A stretch of DNA of 64,000 bases from Ditylenchus dipsaci (Eukaryota > Nematoda > Chromadorea > Rhabditida > Anguinidae): assembly GCA_004194705.1 (NCBI GenBank), contig SADC01000030.1, positions 241,616 through 305,615 of the forward strand, given 5' to 3'. The notes below the pieces were generated by a model, which did not search any database, had not been told where the DNA came from, and saw only the letters and a program-made list of their open reading frames with translations. Positions within the stretch are counted from its first letter, which is position 1. Every line of letters begins with the position of its first letter. Both the position numbers and the translations under genes were made by a program. Positions 11,471 through 23,010 of the stretch are shown here, piece by piece.

Positions 11471-14400
11471 ATGAATTCTTATTACTTTTCAGCTAATCAA
11501 CACGCCATCTCAAAAGCTAAAGAAGTTTTATGCAGAAAGGGTGTGGTAGCAATGCCTACAGACACTTTGTATGGTCTTGTCACACTACTAAAACACTCCA
11601 ACAAGTTGAGCCAAGTTAAGCGACGCCCCAAAAACAAGCCCTTTGGGTTGTTTATACACTCCATTGAAGAAATCGCCAGGTTAGTATTTCCCTACTTAAT
11701 TTTAACTCTATTGAACATGTAAGTTTGACCATGCTCCTATATCTAAGTGAAAAAAAAAGTAGCTAGATCGTGCTTCACTTTTTCGAAAATCAATGTTCTC
11801 AGGGTCCTCAGAAGCCAAATTTCCTCCAAAATACAAATTACAAAGTAAAATTTTAAACGGTGTTTTTTTTATTAAAGGGCCATTGCCGTCTCCGACAACG
11901 GTTGTCCCCCGCCAATTCAAATTTTTTTCTGAATCATTGAACTTCTGTACGGGTTATTCAACTTGGTTTCTAACACAACTATACCTAAAATTAAATTCTA
12001 GGCCTTGTTATGTTAGAAACCAAGCTGAAAAATTCGGCTCTAGGTAAATTCATCCTCGGTAAATTCATCCTCCGGTAAATTCATCCTCCGGTAAATTCAT
12101 CCTCTAATTTTGTCTTGACAGGAATATTGGGTAAAATATTTGTTTGTTATTTCAACGGTCCTCATCTACCTGCAGTGGCACCAGTCCACCCTAAGTGGCT
12201 CAGATTTACCTTCAATGATCATGATCTTCTCTCAATGGTAAAGATGCAACCTTTAAGGTTCAGATATACCCTTTATAGTTTATATCCTCCCTAAATAGTC
12301 CAGGTCGACCTACAATAGTACCGGAGTGGGTAGGTCGTGACTTACCTAGGTATGGTAGGTGAGCCAGGTGCCTGAGTAGATAAGCCAAGAGAGTAAGTAG
12401 TAAAAACTTTTTAGGGTATTTTAGGCCCTTTTTTGGTGATTTATCACATTTTTCTTGCTGGAGCTGGGCAAAAAGACTCTAAATGCATTTTCGATCAAGA
12501 GCCCCTGCGCCCCTTCGGGCGCAGGGGGCTCGGTTGCTTGGGGTTGAGATGCGCACACACACACATACCTGAGACACAAATCACTCGAAAGTGACTCTGG
12601 ATGCATAAAAACATATGCATACCAGAGTTTATATATGCGGTAGCCCCAGAAAGTAAAAACCTGTTCAAATCCATCATTTTTACCTAGATCATTTTTACCT
12701 CATTTTACCTAAAAAGGGTTTAAATTTGGTCAAAAATGCTGGGGGTCAATTTGGTCCAAAAACTGAAAATAGCGGATAATAACCTAATTTAGTTAGAATA
12801 ACTCGTATTCTAACTAAATTAGGTTATTATCCGTCATTATCGGTTATAAGCTATTGTCGGTAACCCGAATACGAATCTGGCCAAATACGAAAAAGCCGAA
12901 TACGAATTCTGCGGAAGTGCCAGATGGTTCTACTACCGGTACTTATGCACATTATAAGCTCCCAAAATATTTGCCGTTCTACTAGCGTTTTCTTTTTTTT
13001 CAAAACCTTATTATAAATTCCGTATAAAATTCGTTTATTCGTTTATTTTATTTATTGAACACATCATAATCAACTTTGTGTCTGAATATCTCTGGAGAAA
13101 GAAATTCAAAGGACCAGATGCTCTATTTTCTTTTGGAACATGTCTCTGAAGTGTTGTATGTGTAAATGGTGAGATCACTGTTCGTTCTGTAAATGACTCC
13201 GAGTGGAATTATGATGTGTTCGAGGAATAAGCGAATTTTATACGGAATTTTTAATAAGGTTTTGAAAAAGAAAACACTAATAGAACGGCGAATATTTTGG
13301 GACCTATAATGTGCATAAGTACCCTACTACCTACCCTCAGGCTTACTATTCTTATAAAAAACTATGTTACGAATGTTGATCAAGAAAAAATGATGTATGT
13401 TATCACCAGGATTGGAACCTGTAACTTTAAAGATTTGGAGGGACATGTGGAGAATACATGTTTGAGTTCGTTCTAATGTACACTGGCCCATTCTGCGCCT
13501 AAGCACAAAGCACAAAAAGTGGGCTACTGTAGTGCGGAGACGATCCAGAGTCCTGCTTCCCGAAAAAAAATTAAAAAAGTATGATCATGAAAATTATTCC
13601 TGTCAAGACAAAATTAGAGGATGAATTTACCGGAGGATGAATTTACCGAGGATGAATTTACCGCCGCCCGAAAAATTCGTACAGAAGTTGAATGATTATG
13701 CAAAAAAATTTGAATTGGCGGGGACAATTCAAAAGAGGTGGCAATGGCCCTTTAACTTTTTTATTAACTGAAAACAGTTATAAAAAGTCAAATTTTGCTA
13801 AGAAATCTTTTACGGAAACCTAACTTTTTAGCAAGGTAAACGTTAAAAAACAACTTTTTTATCGTTTTATAAGTCAGCTCGGGTACATAAGGGCACTATA
13901 TCGAGACTCGACTGCAAGTATTTTTATATAAAAAATTCGAACAGTTTTGGTAAAAACCGTCAGAAACTGTCTTATGCGCCAAATATAATTTCTCGTGGGT
14001 TTGATTCTTACCGGAACCAAAGTTTTCCATTTCAGCAACTTTTTATTAACTGTAATATTTTTGGGTACGCCATCCAGACAGTTCCCGATGATTTGCTTAA
14101 ACAACTATTCCCTGGTCCAGTGACCATTCTTTTCCAGAGAAACGATCAATTACCGTCCTCCTTCAATCCAGGAGTCAGCACTATTGGCTTCCGCATCCCT
14201 ATGAACAAGCTGGTCAGAGAGCTGTGTGCTGCATTCCCTAACATGCCCTTGGTACAGACAAGCGCCAATGTGAGCGGGTCGGAGCTTAGTCCTTTGTGTG
14301 TTCAGGTTTATTTTTTTCTCCAAAAGTACTTTTATAAGTAGGGAGATGGCATAAGCCTTGGGTGAGGCAAATAATTCCCGGATTCAAAATTGCTAAAACC

Positions 14401-14752
14401 TTTTACTATTACAAAAATTTGAAAAATGGCCCTTTTTGCAGGACTTCAAAGAACTGTGGGAGGACCTGGACTTGATCATTGACGATGGTCCAATAAAGGA
14501 CAATCATGGATCTCGATTAGGCAGTACTATTGTGGACCTATCTCAGCCTGATTATTTCAGGATTGTACGGGATGGATGGTTGGCCTTTATGGACTTTTGA
14601 ATGCTAACCTTTAATTTTTTTAAACTTTTAGTGCTTTGGAGGAAACAGTGCGTATTCTTACAAGCTATGGGCTCAGACCCTTCACTTTGCAACAAATGAA
14701 CTCGACTGTAATTGATGAAAAACGCAAAGAAAGCAATTTAAAGAGCTTATAA
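11471..14752 (+). CDS. YRDC: YrdC-domain threonylcarbamoyl-AMP synthase
   Basis: YRDC/Sua5 makes threonylcarbamoyl-AMP from Thr, bicarbonate and ATP for the t6A37 modification of ANN-decoding tRNAs. Exon 1 (11471-11679) gives MNSYYFSANQHAISK, then GVVAMPTDTLYGL (nucleotide-binding motif) and KPFGLFIHSIEEIA. Exon 2 (about 14023 or 14036 to 14305) has LLKQLFPGPVTILFQR, GFRIPMNKLVREL and LVQTSANVSGSE. Exon 3 (14442-14578) has GSRLGSTIVDLS. Exon 4 (14632-14752) ends KESNLKSL. Exon 3-4 phases join as DGCALEETVRIL, matching the family. The exon 2 acceptor is uncertain: the strong acceptor at 14035 is out of phase, and the in-phase one at 14022 adds residues. Intron 1 is 2.3 kb because of nested transposons. 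An AATAAA signal follows the stop at about 14797. Confidence 0.9.
12036..13669. mobile_element. Foldback-like element, GGTAAATTCATCCTC arrays
   Basis: The 9-bp duplication GAAAAATTC (12027-12035 and 13670-13678) flanks inverted arrays of a 15-16 bp motif, four units on the left and three on the right, followed by a shared TAATTTTGTCTTGACAGGAA. Excision restores the host MITE. The interior holds a 60-bp perfect palindrome (about 12774-12840), an inverted pair at about 12960-13035 and 13210-13305, and a GC-hairpin MITE. Confidence 0.9.
12425..12645. repeat. GC-hairpin MITE, copy 1
   Basis: The core stem-loop CCCCTGCGCCCCTTCGGGCG continues into CAGGGGG, flanked by GATGCGCACACAC, ACTCGAAAGTGACTCTGGAT and TGCATACCAGAGTT. 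The same module recurs near 21.8, 41.7, 55.9 and 56.3 kb. Boundaries are approximate. Confidence 0.7.
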
Positions 14753-14981
14753 CCTGTATCTCATGTATATTTCGTTAAATTTAAGCGAAGTTAAATAAAG
14801 AAATCGTGGTAAAGTAAAGAAATCTTGTAGTGTATGTGAAGGACGAAAATTTACAAAGTAGGTATCGTATCTTATAGTCTGTCTACATTTATACTGTTAC
14901 ATGCTGTCCCTTATTACTTGTGTGGATGTAGCCTTAGACTCTTTTTTTAGTTTGAATAGTTTTACTCTTCAAATTTAGAAA

Positions 14982-16928
14982 ATGACTAGTTTGGAGAAGC
15001 CAATTTCAGTTCCCTCTATCGTGACCGAAGTGACTGGAAGGATGTGAAGCCGATCTACAACAGCGATCAGGAAGAAGCAGTCATCAAAATCGCAGCTTCA
15101 GAAGAATTTAGGCTCAATTAAAGAGCTCACAAAATAGTTATAACCTTTCTATTTCAGTTATTGACGCATTTGCTTATCTCCGAGCCGTTCTCAATGCCAA
15201 TGAAATGAGTGAGCGGGCACTAGAGCTGACCAAAACTTGTGCTTTCCTGAATGCCGCAAATTATTCGGTTTGGTACGTTTGTGATTTTAGTTCATTGATG
15301 ACTTTAGTCTGTGTGCTGATTTCTTTCGTAACTTTCTGTAGTCGCAAATATTTGTGAAAGTAGTTTTACAAGACACTAGCATCAAAATCTCATAGGATTT
15401 AACAAAATGCTGAATTTTAGGGAGAATGAGCGGAAAGTCTTAACAGGGTACATGAAACTTCTGTCCCAATCATATCTCACCTTCTCTTTTAGATAATTGG
15501 GATGTTGTTCAGAATTAAAAAACCGGAGAAATTTTTTATGGTCAGCTGCTTGTTCCACCGGTATTTCATGCGAACCTTGGCGGACCGATGTCACAAAATG
15601 TTGGCTTTTTGCCTTGGTAATCCGAGGTAAGCCCCCTTATATTTGAGTATTCTACTCAATTTCGGTACTGGAGCTGGCCAAAAAGTGTCTCTGTATGGTT
15701 TTTGATCAAATGTCTAGCTCGAAATTATCACTAAGGTAAGAAAAATAAATGAAAAAAAAACTAAACCCATCAAGCCACAACCCTGCCCCCCCCCCGAGTG
15801 TCCGCTTCCTTCTTAACTTGAAATATAAACACAAAATACAGTTGCATCAAGCTGCAGATCTTAGTTAAAAAAATATTTTTAGGCAATATCGAAGGAATAT
15901 TATATTGGCTTTGGAAAAGATGTCAAGGAAGAACTACGTTATTGTGAAGAAGTTACTGCTGACAACCCAAAAAATTATCAAGTCTGGTACGTTTTTCTTA
16001 TGTGCTTCTTTCTTTGTACCAATTCTATTGTTATAATTGCAGGCATCATCGTAAAGTCTTGATCGAAATGTGCAATGACGCTAGTCAAGAACTTGAATTC
16101 ACCGCCAACCTCTTGCAGGATGATTCTAAGAACTATCACGCTTGGCAATACCGGTAAATTTGTTTTATTATTTTTGTGTAAAGCTCTGAAATGGTCTTCT
16201 TTTCAGTCAGTGGTTGTGGAGAAGTTCAATCTGTTCTCAGAATCTGAAATTGACTTTTCAAATGAGTGTTTGATGCAAGATTTGCGCAACAATTCTGCTT
16301 GGAACTATCGCTACTTCATCGTTTCCAATTGAGTGATGGTTTTAAAGAAGAGACCTATTTGGACAAGGAAGTCGCGTAAGCTTTTTATTACTCTATAAAT
16401 ATGGCCTCTTTTATGCGCTTTGCTTCAGGTTTACACTCTACGCCATTAAGAAAATCCCCAACAACGAGAGCTCCTGGAGCTATTTGGCTGGGTAAGCATT
16501 TTATTACTGTCTCATCCTAAATGTTGACCTTATGGACGTTTGCCAATCGTGCCGCTACTGACATGGGAATAACTAAATAATCAAAATTTTATCATATATT
16601 TTCAGTATACTTATCAATGATGGACTGACTGCAAGAGAAGATGTGACAACCTTTTGCGACTGTCTTTTGGGTCAGGATCCACCATGCAAATCAGTTCATT
16701 TAAGAAATTTTGTCGTTGACTGCATAGTGGAGCTGCTGGAGAAAAAGAAGAACGTGGAAAAGAATGTCAAGCGGGCTCATGAAGTAACTTTCGTATTACT
16801 TTCGGTGTCTGTTCACTTGCTTACACTTTTTTCTAGATTCTTTCCGATCTGGAGCTGCTGGATCCTGTCAGGAAGAAGTATTGGCGTTACAGAAGAACAT
16901 ATGTTGATAATCTTGTTGCGTTTGCTTA
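14982..16928 (+). CDS. FNTA: Farnesyl/geranylgeranyltransferase type-1 subunit alpha
   Basis: The alpha subunit is shared by protein farnesyltransferase and GGTase-I, which prenylate CaaX proteins; it is built of prenyltransferase alpha repeats. Visible in order: [40 protein letters not shown] with [48 protein letters not shown] with [26 protein letters not shown] with [32 protein letters not shown]; and a last exon with [19 protein letters not shown] then TAG at 16926. Eight exons are separated mainly by 45-70 nt introns. The ATG at 14982 is chosen by position; a one-base shift separates it from the YRDR frame. Further one-base shifts fall near 15900 and 16330, and the first donor lacks GT. 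The pattern suggests sequencing indels rather than a pseudogene. Confidence 0.9.
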
Positions 16929-17117
16929 GTACTGTTTTGTTACCGAAAAAATGTATTTTGGTTTTCACCTATAAATTTTATTTGTCTGATTTCCAATAAG
17001 CTTGTGTACTTTCCCTTGCATTTGTATCTCATTCCGTGTTGGGAGATATTGAAGATAGTAATTTTTATTGACGAAACAATATACTAATACAGACAATAGT
17101 TTTCCAGTGATATTTGA

Positions 17118-20031
17118 TCAAAGGTCTTTTCCAGTGTTTCTGTCGACTGGTCGTTTTGACTTTCTCGGTATTCTTCTCATTTCTTGTCTAAAGCCAAAAA
17201 AAGCTTTTACATGAAGCGATGATGCTATCAAACTTACAATGCGTATTTTACAAATTTTGTGAGGTAGTCGGTCATATCTTCTCGGAGATCTTGATTGGGA
17301 TTGCGCTGAGGGTCCCATAGACCAACAGCCTCCAGGCATATTTCTGAAATAAAACTCGTAAAAAACTGTAAAATGAAGATTTGAATAAGAACGCTGGGTT
17401 AGGTTGAACAAGCCTAGCAACACATCTAATATCCACGACTAAAAATCATTTTCACCTTGAATCATGGTTATCAATGGCATCGGCAGTTCTGTCAAGGACT
17501 CTATCCCAGACCTGGATCTTACTGTAAACTTCGTGTGCAATTCTACAGGAATTATCTAAAAATAAGACGAAAATTTGCCAGTTACAACTTAAAAATTCAA
17601 CATTTTACTAACATTCTCCAGCAGGTATTTGACAAATTTTCGAAGTGTGTTGATGGCTCCCTCGTTCCTGCGAATGCCATTCAAGTCAAAAGTGTCGGCT
17701 ATTTTATTTAAATTGGCTTGTGGAATGCCCTACAAAATGAGTGGTTAGAAATATTGGAACTATAAATTTACACTTTTTCCACAATAGAGTATCTACAACA
17801 TGTCACTCCCACATCTTTGACCTTCATCTAGGTCCAAACCTCTTCAGGGTGCTTTTTGACTTCTTTTACCAAAACCTGATCCGTCAGTATGGTCCCAAAA
17901 ATTGTAACGATTCCGATCCCGGCAGTTATCTATTTACGGGCACCCCGATAAAACGGCATTCCGTGAGAAAAGGTCAGGGGTCCCAAGGATGGTGTCCCGG
18001 CAGTGCCGGTTTATTGAGGGCCAACTGTATCTAAACAAAAGTCACATATCTTGCGAACCATTTTAGAGCCAGCTGGAGTTTGGTTGGAGGGTGCGATAAA
18101 AATTTAAATAGAAAAAATCCTGACTTGATCATCTCCAGGATAGATGTATGCATTTGCAATGTTGCGTTTCTTGAACACTAAATTGTCAAATCGATTGATG
18201 CCACCTTCTGGGTAGCTATTTCTGGTGGATTGCAACTCTTGTAGCAAGTAACGATTGTCCAGGATTAGACGGTTCATCTTGAAGAAATTTTTTTGATTAT
18301 GCTCGATAATTTTTTATTTGATTACCATAACACACATTCCAGCTAATGTGTTGCGAAGCTCGAGGCCATCCATCTGGTTATCGGATAGCATGTCGAGGAC
18401 ATCCAAACAGGACACATCAGCTGTTATTTGGGGAGTGTGTTCCTGAAATTAATAGGATTTTTACAAAAAATGATAAAAAGTTCTTTGACTTTTTGTACTG
18501 CTCGCATGTTTAAGCTTTTTAATTTCAATTTTTTTGCTTGCAACCAGTGTTTTCATAATTCATACTAACAGTGACACTGACATTGACACTGACATGTCAG
18601 TTTAGCAAACTGACATTTTTAACAGTGGTCGTAGACATGAATAAACTTGTCTTTTCAAAATTCTGTAAAGTGCGTTAGAAAGCTGACGAAATTCTGATTG
18701 AGAAAGATGTTATCACATTTTCGACCCGCCTATGAAAAAACCGGAAAAAATAAGTGTCAGTTTCATTTTTAATGTCAGTTTCAGGGTGGCCAGATGTCCT
18801 GCTTTAGCAGGAATTTCCTGCTTTTTGGTTTTGAAATCTGCTTTTTGACAGTGAAAAAGCAGGAATTTTATAGAAATTTTATGTTCATTCCTGCTTTTTG
18901 CAGATTTTTTGTTTCAAAATCCTGCTTTTCGACATCAAAATCCTGCTTTGAAGATTTTGCATCTGGCCACCCTGGTCAGTTCAGCAAAAAAATGTCAGTG
19001 TCAGTTTAGACTTTTTTGCTAAACTGACATTAAAAATGAAAATGACACTTATTTTTTCCAGTTTTTTTCATAGGCGGGTTGATAATCTGATAACACTGTT
19101 CTCGATCAGAATTTCGTCAGCTTTCTAACGCGCTTTACAGAATTTCGAAAAGACAAGTTATTTCATATCTACGACCACTGTTAAAAAATGTCAGTTTGCT
19201 AAACTGACATGTCAGTGTCAATGTCACTGTTAGTGTGAATTATGAAAACACTGCATGCAACACGCCACCATAATTGCCTAATTGTGCAGTTTACTGTAAT
19301 CCAAATTACCGCATTTCTTCTAATGGCTCATTTATAAACGTTGTCGTTGTCGTCGTCGTTGTCGTTGGCGTAAAATTGCCTCTATAAAACATTTTTTTCC
19401 AACGACAACGACGACGACAAGGACAACGTTTATCAATGAGCCATAATAGAATTCCCGGGACCTTTTTTTTGATGCTTGAAAATCGGAAAATTTGGAATTT
19501 CATCTCTAGATTTTTGGCGTTCAACAAAAATCTGAAAAGTGGAATGGGTAGAACGTGGGAGTTAAGAAACGTAATAACAGCTTTGCAAAATATTGCTTTC
19601 TGACCTGAGAAACAGACCCCCAAAGTCGAAGGAGGCTTATATTAGAGGAAATACCGTATTTGGAGGAAATACGGTACGGTAATTCACGTGTTCGTGATGA
19701 TTTCTTAGAAGCTTTTTTGAAGAGGACACCCATAGGTGTAATGATTGAAAAAAAATTTCCGAAATTAAAACCAGACCGAAAACAAAAAATTTGAAAATGC
19801 GTGGAATAATAAGCTGCATGGAATAATAAGCTATAGCTAAACAGGGAAAGAAAATCCGACCCTACTATAGAATTACCAACCAGTTTGAAAAAATATGGCA
19901 AGATCGATTTGCTTCTGCTGGTATATCTCTCCCGAAACTTACAAAAATATCAATATTTGTGTGGAAGTTGGTTTGCCGCACAAACTGGCCAATATCTCTC
20001 GCGGAGACTCCTTCGTCCGCAATCAATAGCT
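17118..20031 (-). CDS. Unrecognised conserved-looking protein, C-terminal ~250 codons
   Basis: I do not recognise the family. Seven exons (minus strand) read 20031-19943, 18442-18326, 18277-18125, 17729-17613, 17555-17456, 17343-17238, 17187-17118, all with GT-AG borders and agreeing splice phases, with no internal stop across 752 nt. The protein includes ADEGVSARDIGQFVRQTNF, CLDVLDMLSDNQMDGLELRN, GMCVMMNRLILDNRYLLQEL, NEGAINTLRKFVKYLLEN and GLWDPQRNPNQDLREDMTD, and ends KRPVDRNTGKDL before TGA. It looks alpha-helical and cytosolic, with no membrane segment or signal. The 5' end is missing; the Gln-rich exon at 20628-21139 may be upstream, but its phase does not fit directly. Intron 1 (19942-18443) carries the nested hAT-like MITEs. 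It is convergent with farnesyltransferase alpha, about 190 bp apart. Confidence 0.72.
18545..19253. mobile_element. hAT-like palindromic MITE (outer)
   Basis: Ends CAGTGTTTTCATAATTC form long inverted arms extending through AACAGTGACACTGACA and the GACAT/ATGTC runs. Flanks CTTGCAAC (18537-18544) and CATGCAAC (19254-19261) match 7 of 8, as expected for an 8-bp hAT duplication. No transposase is inside. It lies in an intron of the gene at 17118-20031. Confidence 0.85.
18782..18974. mobile_element. hAT-like MITE nested in the outer one
   Basis: A 193-bp element with ends CAGGGTGGCCAGATG, inserted in the loop side of the 709-bp palindrome. Flanks GTCAGTTT and GTCAGTTC match 7 of 8. The interior is rich in TCCTGCTTT repeats. 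Confidence 0.85.
19323..19445. repeat. GTCGTT-rich hairpin
   Basis: Inverted arms ATGGCTCATTTATAAACG and the matching end near 19440 enclose runs of GTCGTT on one side and AACGAC on the other. This is a short foldback built on a hexamer microsatellite. Confidence 0.7.
19447..19673. repeat. CCGTATT-family MITE, degenerate
   Basis: Contains the family core in inverted form (GTGGGAGTTAAGAAACG) and the end ATTAGAGGAAATACCGTATT. The left terminus is not preserved. Confidence 0.55.
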
Positions 20032-20405
20032 CTGAAAATAGACATATATAAAAAAACTTTGATATTGTTGGTGTATTGCAGTTAGAATTTTTTTCAATTT
20101 TTTATATTTTTCAATCAGGGTTATATATATATATGTGTAACTTTTTGCTAATAACTCCTAGTAGCTACAATGTTCTCATGAATTTGAATCACACAGCGAA
20201 ATTTCAAACATTCAAAAATTTTAGTTATCGAAATTTTTTTTTCGGCACCTCAGCTCTAAATCGTATCTTGTCAACCAAGCCTTTTTTAAACTATCCTTTG
20301 TAATTAGGATCCCCAAAAAGCATTTAGATACTAGAAGCATCAGAAAAAATCAGAAATCAAAATCATATCAGAAAAAAATTAAATTCACAATTTTTTAGAC
20401 GGGCA

Positions 20406-20614
20406 TGCCTACTCTGATAAGAGGTGGTGCCCGGGAACTCAAATTTTTTCCTGATCATTGAACTTCTGAACGGATTTTTCAACTTGGTTTCTAACACAAC
20501 CTTACCTAAAATTTAATTCTAGGACTAGTTGAAAAATCCGTACAGAAGTTCAATGATTAGGGAAAAATTTTTGAATTGACGGGAACAATTTAGAACAGGT
20601 GGCCGTGGCCCTCT
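20406..20614. repeat. TTAA-MITE, decayed copy
   Basis: Palindromic arms share AACTTGGTTTCTAACACAAC and GAAAAATCCGTACAGAAGTT with the copies at 11876 and 23447. The terminal TTAA has mutated (CTCTAAC on the right). Confidence 0.7.
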
Positions 20615-20627
20615 AACAAAATTTTAC

Positions 20628-21139
20628 TTGCCTTCCTCCTCGTCATTCTTGACTGTTGGCTGTAATTCATGTTGACGTCTAATAAATTGTTGTTGCTGCT
20701 GCTGTTGTTGTTGGTGGTGCTGTATACGTCTAAGCAGATGTTGTTGTTGTTGAGGATGGTCATGGTTCATAGAGGGTGAGGAGGGCAGATTTTGCTGTTG
20801 ATGCAATTCACCGTCATCTTCCTCCTGCTCATTATGCTTGGATATGATAACTTCCTCAACAGCTTGTTCCATTTCACTCCCACCTCCTATGATAATTGTC
20901 CTTGTTGAAGAATTGTTTCGCATTGGCATAGAAGATGTAGTCGGCATCTGTGAACGGGACTGAGGAGAATAACGACGGACTGTGACTCTTGCCCGTTTGC
21001 TTCCACCAGCCATATTGTTGATGCTTCCATTCATGTTGGTGTCGCTATGGTTCATTTCATTAACCACAACTGCTGCTATTGGATTGTGCTGAGAATCTCT
21101 GTTCGACATGTGTCTTGAGAATACCGGGCTAGCGATTAC
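20628..21139 (-). CDS. Gln-rich internal exon, unknown protein
   Basis: An open exon of 512 nt lies between a good acceptor (TTTCAG before 21139) and a GT donor at 20627. It encodes VIASPVFSRHMSNRDSQ, a Gly/Ser/Asn-rich part, KRARVTVRRYSPQSRSQ (basic, possibly nuclear), an acidic stretch, and a poly-Gln tract (QQQQQQQQQ) followed by an acidic DEEEGK end. The composition suggests a disordered nuclear or regulatory protein. It may belong to the minus-strand gene at 17118-20031, but the splice phase (two bases left over) does not match the next exon found, so another exon or an indel would be needed. Confidence 0.5.
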
Positions 21140-21485
21140 CTGAAAGGTTTGGTTTAGAAAACAGTTAAAAATCACTCAAAAAATTAGGTAGACAAAAAAT
21201 TTTGCAATTATTACAGAGAGTCCCAATAATTTTGGCGATTTCAAACGGCCATGACATTTGTAGAAGTTGGATTTCGACAAGTTCTTTATGGATCTATTCA
21301 TCATGGTTAATGATATGAAAAACTTCGGAAAAAGTACATTTTCAAAAAAAATACATTTGAGTGTTTACGAATGAAAATAGCCATATTGTTCGGTTCTTAT
21401 TGAAGTAGAGAAAAGTTTTTGCAGCAAAATTTCAAAAATAAAAAACGTTGGGGAAATTCAGAGGCTTGAGTTCAGAATCTCTCCC

Positions 21486-22225
21486 CCCCCCCCACGGGAC
21501 TGATCAGGTGGAGGAGATAACTTCATATTCGTGTTTCTCGACCCCGATTTCATGAGAAAGCCGCGCGTTTTTTTGGTTCTGAGAAAAAAATTTTTTTCGA
21601 TCCACAGGGGGGTATCATGGTTTTTGAGTCAAAATTTGAAAAATTTAAATTGGCGCCTTTTGAATTTAAAAGGGATTAAGTGCTGTATAGGGAGGGAAGG
21701 GAATAAAAGGGCCACTAATCACACAGGGGCCACTAACAAGAAGATGTTGAACATAGTTTGAATACTGGGGCCTACAGCATAAATAAACTCTGGTATGCAT
21801 GCTTTTTCATGCATCCAGAGTCACTTTCGAGTGATTTGTGTCTAAGGTATGTGGGTGTGCGCATCTCAACCCTAACCAACTAAGCTCCCTGCTCCCTGAA
21901 GGGGCGCAGGGGGCTTGAGAGTTAGAGATGCGCGCACACACTTACCTTAAACATGATTCCGAAAAGTACTCTTGACCATAAAATGCATATAGAGTCTTTT
22001 TTGCCACGGCCCAGTTGAAAAACATGGTGAGGCAGGCGAAGAATACAAAATTTTGAATTTTTAACGTTCTGCCATAAAAGTGGCCCCTTTTATTCCCTTC
22101 CTCTCCCAATACAGCCCTTATCCCTTTAAAATTCAAAAACGCGCGGCTTTCTCATGAAATCGAGGTCGAGAAACACGAATATGAAGTTATCTCCTCCACC
22201 TGATCAGTCCCCGTGGGGGGGAGGG
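21486..22225. mobile_element. Inverted-repeat element with C/G-run ends
   Basis: The ends CCACGGGACTGATCAGGTGG (left) and its inverse near 22190-22215 begin long arms containing AACTTCATATTCGTGTTTCT, CATGAGAAAGCCGCGCG and AAAGGGATTAAGTGCTGTAT. The loop contains GC-hairpin MITE copy 2. No coding capacity is seen. Confidence 0.75.
21742..22030. repeat. GC-hairpin MITE, copy 2
   Basis: Carries AAACTCTGGTATGCATGC, ACTTTCGAGTGATTTGTG, a CCCTGAAGGGGCGCAGGG stem and GAGATGCGCGCACACAC, in opposite orientation to copy 1. It is nested in the 21486-22225 element. Confidence 0.75.
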
Positions 22226-22650
22226 GTGGTGGTTGTGGTTCGTCACTGCAACCAATTCAAAAATACAGATATCACACCCAAGTTCATAAGATCAACCCCA
22301 ATTTTCGTTTGGTCGCCGACTTTTGTTAATTGGCCAACTAAACATTCAAAAAAATTGACAAGAAAATATTTCTTGTTGAATTCGCGGAAAACTTTAAAAT
22401 TGAATATTTGGCGAAACTTGGCTAAATGAAAAGATTTGTTGGGCGAAAACTTTTCGTTTTTCTGCTCTGTCTTAATAATCTGAATTTTTTAAAGTGGGGG
22501 TAATGCTGCGATGATGTCTCACATAGCTCGTTAGAGAGTTAAGATCCACAACGCAATGTCTGTATAAAATTTTAGAAAGACTTTTAAATATAATTAGTTA
22601 AATGACAAAGTTAAAAAGGCGGTATTTCAGAAAAAGGCGAAATTTCAGTA
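22226..22650. other. Intergenic, nothing recognised
   Basis: AT-rich flank upstream of the ATP synthase epsilon exon. The first exon of that gene may lie here, but I could not place it. Confidence 0.4.
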
Positions 22651-22833
22651 AAATGTGGTAATCTTGGTTTATAATCCTAGAAGCTCTGGTGCGCATTGCT
22701 GTAGTTTTGTGAATTCCTGTGATCTATCAATCCTAATCTTTTTGGCGATGCTTCAACACTTTAATCTATGTTTTTTCAGGCAATCATCATCGGTCCTGCT
22801 TCCCTCTGTTCAATTTGAATTCACTGCTCCAAG

Positions 22834-23010
22834 ACAGAATCATCATCATTGTGGCGCACTACTGGACTGACGTATATTCGCTTCTCGCAAATTGCTGCTC
22901 AAGTGGCTCGGGACTGCAAGAAAGCCGTGGCTGGTGCGAAGGATAAGCCAAAAGCTACTGTCACCTTCACCGATTGGCAAAATGGGAAACCAATGAAAGC
23001 TCAAGAATAG
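22834..23010 (+). CDS. ATP5F1E: ATP synthase subunit epsilon, mitochondrial (main exon)
   Basis: Subunit epsilon is a small protein of the central stalk of mitochondrial F1F0-ATP synthase. From 22852 the frame reads WRTTGLTYIRFSQIAAQVAR, then DCKKAVAGAKDKPKATVTF and TDWQNGKPMKAQE, ending TAG at 23008. This matches the short eukaryotic family (start W-R-x-A-G-L-x-Y-I) along its length. No ATG lies in frame before TGG; an acceptor at CCAAG (before 22834) or ACAG (before 22838) would join a tiny first exon, as expected for a ~55-60 residue protein. GAATAAAAATA at about 23069 may be the poly(A) signal. An unspliced retrocopy is unlikely because a start is missing and no A-tail is seen. Confidence 0.85.
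   Translation, partial: TESSSLWRTTGLTYIRFSQIAAQVARDCKKAVAGAKDKPKATVTFTDWQNGKPMKAQE

Larger units (their letters stand above)
11876..13751. mobile_element. TTAA MITE split by a foldback element
   Basis: Flanked by TTAA (11872-11875 and 13752-13755), with ends AGGGCCATTGCCGTCTCCGA and AGGGCCATTGCCACC. The arms contain CCAATTCAAATTTTTTTC and GTTTCTAACACAAC. Without the 1.6-kb insert at 12036-13669 it is a ~230-bp near-palindromic MITE, like the intact copy at 23447-23676. Confidence 0.85.

Noticed and set aside
20624..21175. Homeobox or other named transcription factor in the Gln-rich exon
   Set aside because: Only low-complexity and basic stretches are visible; no DNA-binding domain motif.
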